From Acidothermaceae bacterium (GTDB lineage Bacteria > Actinomycetota > Actinomycetes > Acidothermales > Acidothermaceae), in the NCBI GenBank assembly GCA_025925185.1, contig JAICLV010000127.1:1-6699 (forward strand): 6,699 nt of DNA, in the 5' to 3' direction. A program made the translations under genes and the position numbers. Positions 1 to 4,895 of the stretch are shown here, in pieces. How positions within the stretch are numbered: position 1 is the first letter of the stretch; each line of letters starts with the position of its first letter. A model generated the notes under the pieces. The model was given only the letters and a program-made list of their open reading frames with translations. It did no database searches and was not told the DNA's origin.

Positions 1-372
1 GACGAGCTCGCGCGAGTCGAGCTCCCACTTCTTGCGGCCGCCGTCGAGCAACTTGATGTTCGAGTGGCCGTACAGCTTGAAGTACCAGTACGCGTAGGAG
101 GCGAACCAGTTGTTGTTACCGCCGTACAAGATGATGTTGTCGTCGTTGCTGATGCCGCGCGACGACAGCAGCTTCTCGAACGCGGCCTTGTCGATGAAGT
201 CGCGGCGCACTGGGTCCTGGAGGTCTTGCTTCCAGTCGACCTTGACGGCGCCACGGATGTGGCCCTTGTCGTAGGCGGAGACGTCCTCGTCGACCTCGAC
301 GAGCACGATTTTCGGGTCGTCCAAATGGGCCTCGACCCAGTCGGCGTCCACGAGGACGGCTTGGCGACTCAT
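1..372 (-). CDS. Thiosulfate sulfurtransferase (rhodanese), CysA/SseA type, N-terminal part
   Basis: Partial gene: the first 124 residues, open to the left edge. Family members move a sulfane sulfur from thiosulfate or 3-mercaptopyruvate to an acceptor such as cyanide or a thiol, normally in the cytoplasm, and consist of two rhodanese domains. The visible part is the first, non-catalytic domain: it opens MSRQAVLVDADWVEAHL, followed by a VLVEVDED strand, the AYDKGHIRGAV segment typical of rhodanese folds, NIILYGGNNNWFASYAYW and the LLDGGRKKWE segment. The catalytic Cys of the second domain lies outside the window, so activity cannot be judged. The ATG at 372 overlaps the TGA of the upstream DUF4395 gene (ATGA), implying translational coupling, so this gene should share the control of the leader region at 816-1046. 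This order, with a ThiX-like thioredoxin upstream, resembles the mycobacterial cysA2-thiX neighbourhood as I recall it. Confidence 0.92.
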   Translation of the reverse strand, partial: MSRQAVLVDADWVEAHLDDPKIVLVEVDEDVSAYDKGHIRGAVKVDWKQDLQDPVRRDFIDKAAFEKLLSSRGISNDDNIILYGGNNNWFASYAYWYFKLYGHSNIKLLDGGRKKWELDSRELV

Positions 373-815
373 GCGGTTACTCCCTTGCGTAGTGAGAAGA
401 CACGACGGATCAACAGGTAGCTTTCGCAGCCCATGCAGAAACCGAAGGCTGCGTTGAGGAAAGCGGCGACCCACGCGAGCGCGGTCGCGCTAAGACCGAG
501 CCACGAGGCGCCGCTGGCGAAGCCGATGACGCCGATCGCGGAGAAAGCCAATCCCACGGTCTGCGCGAAGCGCGGCGGCGCCGCAGGCTCGCGTTGCGCC
601 GGCGGGCCGATCCGCGGAGCGACGAGCTTGCGGTAAACCACCCCGTAGGGCGAGTAGCGCAGGCCGGCGACGGCGCCGACACCGAACACGATGGCCTGCG
701 CGAGCAGCACCCACACGTTGCCGGTGAGCACGACGGCGGCAAGCACGATCGCCGTGGCGGCGGCGGCGAAACGAAGACCGCGCGGGTCAACCGACCGCGT
801 GGTTGGGTCGGACAT
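369..815 (-). CDS. DUF4395 family integral membrane protein with a membrane CxxC motif
   Basis: A 148-residue membrane protein of the DUF4395 family; its biochemical role is not established. Four hydrophobic segments are visible at about residues 15-31, 36-52, 84-101 and 105-123, with a basic/proline-rich loop at 60-82 between the two pairs. Just after the last helix comes FGFCMGCESY, with Cys127 and Cys130 as a CxxC pair in the position typical of this family, which suggests thiol redox chemistry or sulfur handling at the membrane. The start is ATG 815 because AGGAG (828-824) sits 8 bases upstream. A GTG at 824 extends the frame by three residues but lies on top of the Shine-Dalgarno sequence. 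The stop overlaps the sulfurtransferase start by four bases, so the two are co-translated. Inference: it supplies, senses or exports a sulfur species for the sulfurtransferase. Confidence 0.88.
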   Translation of the reverse strand: MSDPTTRSVDPRGLRFAAAATAIVLAAVVLTGNVWVLLAQAIVFGVGAVAGLRYSPYGVVYRKLVAPRIGPPAQREPAAPPRFAQTVGLAFSAIGVIGFASGASWLGLSATALAWVAAFLNAAFGFCMGCESYLLIRRVFSLRKGVTA

Positions 816-822
816 GAACAAC

Positions 823-828
823 ACTCCT
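823..828 (-). promoter_or_regulatory. Shine-Dalgarno of the DUF4395 gene, part of a possible RNA switch
   Basis: AGGAGT read on the minus strand, 7-8 bases before ATG 815. It decides the start of the DUF4395 gene. Its AGG forms part of GTCAGG (831-826), which can pair perfectly with CCTGAC at 867-862, so access to this site may be controlled by upstream RNA structure. Confidence 0.8.
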
Positions 829-915
829 GACTTTTGCGACGGGAAAGGTAGGGAAGGCCGCGTCAGGGTCGGCGGATCGCGTTCGCGATCAGATCATGGA
901 AGCTGCAGCCGACCC
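823..915 (-). promoter_or_regulatory. Putative cysteine-responsive attenuator structure in the DUF4395-sulfurtransferase leader
   Basis: Directly visible on the minus strand after the leader peptide stop are three pairings. Helix A is GGGTCGGC (915-908) with GCCGACCC (873-866), a perfect 8 bp. Inside its loop is a second perfect palindromic stem, GATCGCG-AA-CGCGATC (890-875). Helix B is CCTGAC (867-862) with GTCAGG (831-826), 6 bp, which takes in most of the Shine-Dalgarno. Helices A and B share bases 866-867, so they compete. Inference: a ribosome on the leader stop codon would cover the 915-908 arm and favour helix B (gene off). A ribosome stalled on the leader Cys codons would leave that arm free, favour helix A and expose the ribosome site (gene on). 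No U-tract follows any stem, so intrinsic termination is unlikely. A C-rich, G-poor stretch at 857-836 could be a Rho loading site. Confidence 0.55.
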
Positions 916-917
916 GG

Positions 918-1010
918 TCAGGACATTCGACACAGGCAGGTGGCCACGCGGCACAGGTCGACCGCGCGCCTCTTGGTGAGGTTCAACTCACCGGTGAACA
1001 CCTGCTGCAT
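918..1010 (-). CDS. Cys-containing leader peptide (regulatory uORF) upstream of the sulfurtransferase operon
   Basis: A 30-codon ORF, ATG 1010 to TGA 918, in the gap between the thioredoxin and DUF4395 genes. The peptide begins MQQVFTGELNLTK and ends RRAVDLCRVATCLCRMS, with Cys at residues 20, 25 and 27. The VDLCRV...CLCR ending is the pattern I know from actinobacterial putative leader peptides ahead of sulfur-assimilation and sulfurtransferase genes. The role is probably in cis: its translation reports Cys-tRNA supply to the structured RNA just downstream. The Cys codons are TGC, TGC and TGT, the last probably uncommon in such a GC-rich genome. There is no spaced Shine-Dalgarno (GAAGG abuts the ATG), but a promoter at 1046-1017 predicts a transcript starting at or beside the ATG, i.e. 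leaderless translation. The ORF stop is two bases before the first arm of a perfect 8-bp helix. Confidence 0.82.
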   Translation of the reverse strand: MQQVFTGELNLTKRRAVDLCRVATCLCRMS

Positions 1011-1016
1011 CCTTCG

Positions 1017-1046
1017 ATGGTACGAAGATCGGGCCCCGCCTGTCAT
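1017..1046 (-). promoter_or_regulatory. Housekeeping-type promoter giving a leaderless transcript for the leader peptide
   Basis: On the minus strand, ATGACA (1046-1041; five of six match TTGACA), an 18-base spacer, then TACCAT (1022-1017; fits the actinobacterial TANNNT -10). Six bases separate the -10 from the A of ATG 1010, so the predicted start site is at or next to the first base of the leader peptide. It lies entirely between the thioredoxin stop (1060) and the leader start, so the DUF4395-sulfurtransferase unit can be expressed independently of the sigma-factor operon. Confidence 0.68.
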
Positions 1047-1059
1047 CTTGATCTCCAGG

Positions 1060-1512
1060 TCAGCGCTCGGCGAGGCGCTCGCCGGCGGGAATCGCGGGAA
1101 TCGCGGCGCCCAACGCGGCCAGCACGTCGGCCTTGCGCGGCGCCCCGCTCGCGCGCTTCACGACCCGCCCACGCTGATCGAGCACGAAGATCGTCGGCGT
1201 GCGCATCACGTCGAGGCGGCGCACCAAATCCAGGTGCGACTCGGCGTCGATCTCGACGTGCGCCACGCCATCGACCGCCGCCGCGACGTCCGACAAGGTG
1301 ATCCGTGCCGCCCGACACGGCGCGCAAAACGCAGACGAGAACTGCACCAGCGTCGCCCGCGCGCCGAGCGCGGCCTCGATGTCGGACGCCGTGAGCACGT
1401 CGTCCGAACCAGTCTTGACGTCGCGCACCGCGCCGTTGCGCGCGCGCCACACCAGCCCGACCCCGGTCGTCACAACGAGGAGGCCGATCAGGATCCACAC
1501 CGCAGGTTGCAC
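1060..1512 (-). CDS. Membrane-tethered thioredoxin-fold protein (ThiX-like)
   Basis: A 150-residue protein with one N-terminal transmembrane segment (about residues 5-22) and a thioredoxin fold. The active site reads SSAFCAPCRAAR with Cys63 and Cys66. The cis-proline loop is MRTPTIFVLD with Pro106, and the C-terminal helix follows. The resolving motif CAPC differs from the CGPC of classical thioredoxin. Positive charges after the helix (Arg23, Arg25, Arg30, Lys33) and almost none before it predict the catalytic domain on the cytoplasmic side, unlike secreted TlpA/ResA-type proteins. The start is GTG 1512; the only ribosome-site resemblance is a weak AAAGA just upstream, so the start is less certain than the domain. 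The gene lies 37 bases after the anti-sigma factor gene and ahead of the sulfurtransferase leader. Role inferred: a disulfide or persulfide reductase, perhaps partner of the sulfurtransferase or of the anti-sigma factor. Confidence 0.87.
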   Translation of the reverse strand: MQPAVWILIGLLVVTTGVGLVWRARNGAVRDVKTGSDDVLTASDIEAALGARATLVQFSSAFCAPCRAARITLSDVAAAVDGVAHVEIDAESHLDLVRRLDVMRTPTIFVLDQRGRVVKRASGAPRKADVLAALGAAIPAIPAGERLAER

Positions 1513-1549
1513 GTCTTTAGTGAACCGCGCGCGACCGCGGCTTACTCCC

Positions 1550-2245
1550 TCAGGTGTCGGAGCGGGCCGCAGGCTGCACCGGTATCTTCACCAACATCTC
1601 GCCGTCGGAGCGAACGATCTCGAACCAGGCGATCTGCGCGGGGGTCATCGACGTCGCGCCCTGCGCGGTGATTTTCCCGGACGGCGTGGCGGCCCAACTG
1701 CCCGCGACGTCCTTCGTGCCGTCGGCCGCGACGGCGACCAGCTGGCACTTGTCGACGTACGAGCCGCTGACCGCCCCGGTGACGTGCACCTCGAGTGCCG
1801 CCCCCCAGGCCTTCGGCCACTCGGTGACCGACGCGCTGACGTTGTGCTCGAAGTTCGTGCCGGTGAACGTCGCGGCCGCGGCGGGGGTGGCGTCGTGGGT
1901 CGAGGTCACCGCGACGCCGGCGACGGTGCCGGCCGCGACCACGATGACGGCCGCCGCGACGGCCGACAGCCAGCGCACCCGGCGTCCGCGCCGACGCTCG
2001 GCGGCGACAGCGGTCAACAGCCGCTGCAGCAACTCAGGGCGCGGCCCGTCTGGCACCAGCTCGACGTCCGCGATGCTCGCGCGGCTCAGCAAGCCGGGCA
2101 GCGCGGCAAATGACGCGAGCTCGTCGCGGCAACTGTCGCACTCGGCCAGGTGCGCGTCGACCCGACCACGCTCGGCCGGATCCAGTGCCCCCAAGACGTA
2201 CGCGCCGAGGCAGATCCGCGCGTCGGCGCATCCACCGGCGGTCAT
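1550..2245 (-). CDS. Zinc-binding transmembrane anti-sigma factor, RslA type
   Basis: A 231-residue anti-sigma factor. The cytoplasmic N-terminus carries a ZAS/zf-HC2 motif: AYVLGALDPAERGRVDAHLAECDSCRDEL, of which the key residues are His32, Cys36 and Cys39 (HxxxCxxC). Cys6 and Cys12 lie upstream; Cys6 sits 26 residues before the His, the spacing of the extra Cys in RsrA, so a redox-sensitive zinc site is plausible. A linker helix (about 68-91) ends in a basic RRRGRRVR stretch, one transmembrane helix follows (about 92-113), and residues 114-231 form an extracytoplasmic domain resembling RskA/RslA C-termini. The cytoplasmic domain would hold the sigma factor encoded just upstream and release it on a signal such as zinc loss, oxidation or proteolysis. 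Start ATG 2245 overlaps the sigma stop (ATGA), giving coupled, near-stoichiometric synthesis. RslA-type rather than RskA-type is my judgement from the zinc motif and the C-terminal GSW...PAQIAWFEIV region. Confidence 0.9.
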   Translation of the reverse strand: MTAGGCADARICLGAYVLGALDPAERGRVDAHLAECDSCRDELASFAALPGLLSRASIADVELVPDGPRPELLQRLLTAVAAERRRGRRVRWLSAVAAAVIVVAAGTVAGVAVTSTHDATPAAAATFTGTNFEHNVSASVTEWPKAWGAALEVHVTGAVSGSYVDKCQLVAVAADGTKDVAGSWAATPSGKITAQGATSMTPAQIAWFEIVRSDGEMLVKIPVQPAARSDT

Positions 2246-2862
2246 AGTTCCGTCACTCCTCTTTCTTCCAAAACCAATCGCAGCGCGCGCAGCGCGTAAT
2301 ACGTGCGCGACTTGACCGTGCCCGGCGGGATGCCGAGCGCCGAGGCGGCCTCCGCCACCGAACGGCCGCGGTAGTACGTCTCGATCAGCACCTGCCGATG
2401 GTCGACGCTCAGGCTCGCCAGCGCGTCGGTCACCTGCCAGGCCTCCAGCGCCCGATCGACCTCGTCGTCAACGGGGATGAGGTCGAGACCGTCGGGACCG
2501 GCCTCCGCCGGCCGCGCCCGGCGCGCCCGATACGCATCGACCGCGATGTTGCGCGCCACGGTGAAAAGCCAAGGCCGGACGGCGTCGGGCGTGCGTTCGA
2601 GCGTCTCCGGGTGCCGCCATGCCCGCAACAGCGTTTCCTGGACGACGTCCTCGGCGCGTTGCCGGTCGCCGCCGGTCAGCCGCAGCGCGTACCCGAGCAG
2701 CGGCCTGGCGTGCTGGTCGTACAGCGCGCGGACGAACTCTTCGTCCGTGCGACCCGTTTCTGCTCGCCCTGCCCCAGGGCGCCCCGCGTCTGGCACACCC
2801 TTGATACGCGGGCCGCCGCCACTCGGTTCACCAGGGTCTGACCGCCAGCGCGGCATGCGCAT
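2242..2862 (-). CDS. ECF RNA polymerase sigma factor, SigL-like
   Basis: An extracytoplasmic-function sigma factor with the two standard domains. Region 2 starts near residue 46 (ALYDQHARPLLGYALRL) and includes AEDVVQETLLRAWRHP and the promoter-melting PWLFTVARN segment. Region 4 lies at about 150-200 and includes SVDHRQVLIETYYRGRSVAE and the helix-turn-helix LGIPPGTVKSRTYYALRALR. The sequence resembles mycobacterial SigL closely by eye. The N-terminus is about 40 residues of Pro/Gly/Arg-rich sequence, longer than usual, so the start is uncertain. ATG 2862, ATG 2856, a TTG at 2865 and GTG 2796 are possible and none has a well-placed Shine-Dalgarno; a leaderless start at 2862 or 2856 is favoured. 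It is followed by its anti-sigma factor with a 4-base overlap, and the thioredoxin gene comes next, so the operon probably includes its own redox feedback. Confidence 0.9.
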   Translation of the reverse strand: MRMPRWRSDPGEPSGGGPRIKGVPDAGRPGAGRAETGRTDEEFVRALYDQHARPLLGYALRLTGGDRQRAEDVVQETLLRAWRHPETLERTPDAVRPWLFTVARNIAVDAYRARRARPAEAGPDGLDLIPVDDEVDRALEAWQVTDALASLSVDHRQVLIETYYRGRSVAEAASALGIPPGTVKSRTYYALRALRLVLEERGVTEL

Positions 2863-2899
2863 CAAGGTACTGCGATCAGGCGCCGATCCTGCCGGTTAG
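2857..2899 (-). promoter_or_regulatory. Possible promoter of the sigma-factor operon in the divergent intergenic region
   Basis: Two readings are possible on the minus strand. TACCTT (2869-2864) fits a TANNNT -10 and would place the start about seven bases on, at ATG 2856, but no -35 match accompanies it. Alternatively CTAACC (2899-2894) resembles the AACC-containing -35 of ECF promoters, with CGCAGT 18 bases on (2875-2870), which would start near ATG 2862 and mean autoregulation. Both are weak. Confidence 0.3.
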
Positions 2900-2903
2900 G
2901 AGG
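2898..2903 (+). promoter_or_regulatory. Strong Shine-Dalgarno of the small membrane protein gene
   Basis: AGGAGG, seven bases before ATG 2911. It fixes the start of the small membrane protein. It is flanked by GGTT (2894-2897) and AACC (2905-2908), a 4-bp inverted repeat too short to call a switch. Confidence 0.85.
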
Positions 2904-2910
2904 AAACCTG

Positions 2911-3228
2911 ATGGGCGCTGGCATGGTCGGAACCCTGCTGCTGATCTACGCGGGCTTCACCGCCCTCGCGGTCGCCGCAGCCGTTTCGATCGTTCGAAAA
3001 GCCGGCTATTCCGGATGGTGGGTGGCCGCTGGCCTGATCCCCCTGGTCAACGTCGTCATGCTGTTCGCCTTCGCCTTCGCCGACTGGCCGGTGCTGCGCG
3101 ATCTGCGCAGGGCGCAGGTGCCGTCCCTCGCGCCGCGCGCCCACCCCTCGTTCGCGCCCGCCCCTCCGAGCGCCCACCCCTCGTTCGCGCCCGCCCCTCC
3201 GGGCACCAACCCGTACGGCTTCTCCTGA
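2911..3228 (+). CDS. Small two-helix membrane protein with a Pro-rich tandem-repeat tail
   Basis: A 105-residue protein of unknown function. Transmembrane segments lie at about residues 5-27 and 36-56, joined by a short loop with RKAGYSGWW (GYSGWW at 32-37), a motif common to small bacterial membrane proteins of unknown role and resembling DUF805-like loops. After FAFADWPVLRDL the C-terminal 40 residues are low-complexity and Pro/Ala-rich, containing the 11-residue unit AHPSFAPAPP plus one residue, twice. Loop charge (Arg29, Lys30 in, then Arg63-Arg66 after helix 2) leaves topology ambiguous. The start is well supported by AGGAGG seven bases upstream. It is divergent from the sigma-factor operon across about 48 bases and is followed 13 bases later by the ABC-F gene, so it may lead that transcript. 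Confidence 0.78.
   Translation: MGAGMVGTLLLIYAGFTALAVAAAVSIVRKAGYSGWWVAAGLIPLVNVVMLFAFAFADWPVLRDLRRAQVPSLAPRAHPSFAPAPPSAHPSFAPAPPGTNPYGFS
3137..3201 (+). repeat. 33-bp direct repeat, two copies, coding for a Pro-rich repeat
   Basis: Bases 3137-3168 recur identically at 3170-3201, a period of 33 bases, in frame, so the copies encode the same HPSFAPAPP block. Exact identity at DNA level suggests a recent duplication or ongoing slippage; copy number may vary between strains. Confidence 0.9.
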
Positions 3229-3241
3229 CACGATTGCGGGC

Positions 3242-4879
3242 GTGTCCACTCTCACCGCCCGCGGGGTCAAAGTCGCGTTCGGAGCAACCGAGGTCTTGCA
3301 CGGTGTCGACGTCGTGGTCGGCGAAGGCCAGCGGATAGGGCTGGTCGGCCCGAACGGCGCCGGCAAGTCCACCCTGCTGCGGGTGCTCGCCGGTGAGCTC
3401 GCCCCCGACGAGGGGACCGTGCACGCGACCGGCACCGTCGGCCTGCTTCCGCAGGAGCCCGACCGCAAGCTCGGGGAGACGCTGCTCGGTTATCTCGGAC
3501 GTCGCACCGGCGTGGCCGCTGCCGAGACCGCGATGCACGCCGCCGCCGACGCGCTGGGGTCGCAAGACGCCTCGGCGGCCGAGCGCTACGACCGGTCGCT
3601 GCAGCGTTGGCTCGACCTCGGCGGTGCTGACTTCGACTCGCGCGCAACCGAAACGGTGACCGGCCTCGGCCTCGAGGCAACGGCGTTGGACGTCGAGACC
3701 GCCGGGCTCTCGGGCGGTCAGATGGCGCGCGGCTCGCTAGCCGCCGTGCTGCTCAGCCGGTACGACGTGCTGCTGCTCGACGAACCGACCAACGACCTCG
3801 ACCTCGACGGCCTGGCCCGCCTCGAAGACTTCGTGCTGTCGCGCCGCGGGGGCCTCGCCGTCGTCAGCCATGACCGCGAGTTCCTGGCCCGTACCATCAC
3901 CGACGTCCTCGACCTCGATCCGTACAACAAGGTGTCGCGGCAGTTCTCTGGAGGTTGGGACGCGTACCTTGACGAGCGTGCGCTCGCACGGCGGCACGCG
4001 CGCGAGCAATACGACGAGTACGCCGACAAGCGCGGCGAGTTGCGCGACCGGATGCAGGCGGCGCGCGAGCAGTCGGTGCGCGGCGCGCTTCGGGCCAGGC
4101 GGAAGTCGCCCGACAACGATCGCAGCGTTCGCAGCGGGCGCATCGAGGCGGCCACTGCGGGCGCGTCGAAGGTGCGCTCGCTCGAAACCCGGCTGACCAG
4201 GCTCGACGCCGAGGCGATCGCGGAGCCCCGCAAGGAGTGGGAGCTGCGACTCGACCTGCCGGTGGCGTCCAGATCGGGCGACCTGGTGGCCACGTTGAAC
4301 CGCGCCGTCGTCCGACTCGGCGACTTCACGCTCGGGCCGATCGACCTCGACGTGCGGTGGGCGGATCGGGTCGCGATCCTCGGCCCCAACGGCGGCGGCA
4401 AGACCACGCTGCTGAAAGCGCTCTTGGGCCGGCTGGCACTGGACTCAGGCGTGGCGAGCCTCGGGCCCGGCGTGGTGGTCGGCGAGCTCGACCAGGTGCG
4501 CCGGGAGTTCTCTGGCGCAGACACGGTGGTCGACGTGTTGCGCGCGGCGGCCGGGCTGCTGCCGGACGAGGCTCGCACGCTGCTCGCGAAGTTCGGGCTG
4601 AAAGCCGCCCATGTCGAGCGGCCGGCCGCGTCGCTGTCACCGGGCGAGCGCACCCGCGCCGGCCTCGCGTTGCTCATGGCGAGGCAGACCAACTGCCTTG
4701 TGCTCGACGAGCCGACGAACCATCTCGACCTGCTGGCGATCGAGCAGCTCGAGCAGGCGCTCGCGACCTACCGTGGCACGCTCCTGCTGGTCAGTCACGA
4801 CCGAAGGCTGCTCGACGCGGTGCCCACCGGCCGTAACATCCATGTGCAAGCTGGCCAAGTGACCGAACTGGCCGGGTAG
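3242..4879 (+). CDS. ABC-F family ATP-binding protein (ribosome-associated translation factor type)
   Basis: A 545-residue protein with two ATP-binding cassettes and no transmembrane segments, the ABC-F layout. Cassette 1: Walker A GPNGAGKST (36-44), signature LSGGQ (156-160), Walker B LLLDEPTNDLD with Asp180 and Glu181, switch His210. Cassette 2: Walker A GPNGGGKTT (381-389), signature LSPGE (465-469), Walker B VLDEPTNHLD with Asp489 and Glu490, switch His519. Both catalytic glutamates are present, so both sites should hydrolyse ATP. The charged linker (about 225-345, rich in Arg, Glu and Ala) is the part that in this family reaches toward the ribosomal P-site tRNA. Members either tune translation (EttA-like) or protect ribosomes from antibiotics (TlrC/OleB-like); the sequence alone does not decide. 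The start is GTG 3242 with only a weak upstream GCGGG, 13 bases after the preceding gene. No resistance-type leader peptide was seen. Confidence 0.93.
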   Translation: MSTLTARGVKVAFGATEVLHGVDVVVGEGQRIGLVGPNGAGKSTLLRVLAGELAPDEGTVHATGTVGLLPQEPDRKLGETLLGYLGRRTGVAAAETAMHAAADALGSQDASAAERYDRSLQRWLDLGGADFDSRATETVTGLGLEATALDVETAGLSGGQMARGSLAAVLLSRYDVLLLDEPTNDLDLDGLARLEDFVLSRRGGLAVVSHDREFLARTITDVLDLDPYNKVSRQFSGGWDAYLDERALARRHAREQYDEYADKRGELRDRMQAAREQSVRGALRARRKSPDNDRSVRSGRIEAATAGASKVRSLETRLTRLDAEAIAEPRKEWELRLDLPVASRSGDLVATLNRAVVRLGDFTLGPIDLDVRWADRVAILGPNGGGKTTLLKALLGRLALDSGVASLGPGVVVGELDQVRREFSGADTVVDVLRAAAGLLPDEARTLLAKFGLKAAHVERPAASLSPGERTRAGLALLMARQTNCLVLDEPTNHLDLLAIEQLEQALATYRGTLLLVSHDRRLLDAVPTGRNIHVQAGQVTELAG

Positions 4880-4884
4880 TCACG

Positions 4885-4890
4885 AAAGGA
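4885..4890 (+). promoter_or_regulatory. Shine-Dalgarno of the lipoprotein gene
   Basis: AAAGGA, five bases before GTG 4896; supports the GTG start that puts the lipobox at the expected distance. Confidence 0.7.
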
Positions 4891-4895
4891 CCGAC

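Noticed and set aside
822..824. GTG at 824 as start of the DUF4395 gene
   Set aside because: It overlaps the Shine-Dalgarno AGGAGT; ATG 815 has the ideal 8-base spacing.
1525..1540. GC-rich 5-bp hairpin (CCGCG/CGCGG) between the anti-sigma and thioredoxin genes, considered as a terminator
   Set aside because: The stem is short, no U-run follows on the minus strand, and alternating CG sequence gives such stems by chance.
691..1671. 326-codon open frame on the plus strand
   Set aside because: It runs antisense across the DUF4395 start, the leader region, the thioredoxin and the anti-sigma end, is Arg-rich low-complexity in translation and has no ribosome site; a high-GC shadow frame.
1554..2315. 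253-codon open frame on the plus strand
   Set aside because: Antisense to the well-supported anti-sigma factor; no recognisable motif.
2894..2908. GGTT/AACC inverted repeat flanking AGGAGG as a ribosome-site switch
   Set aside because: Four base pairs are too few to be stable, and the Shine-Dalgarno sits in the open loop.
3137..3201. Direct repeat considered as a CRISPR or regulatory iteron
   Set aside because: Only two abutting copies, in frame inside a coding sequence, with no spacer between them.
3718..4692. 324-codon open frame on the minus strand
   Set aside because: Lies opposite the ABC-F gene; translation is Ser/Arg-rich with no domain, as expected opposite a GC-rich coding sequence.
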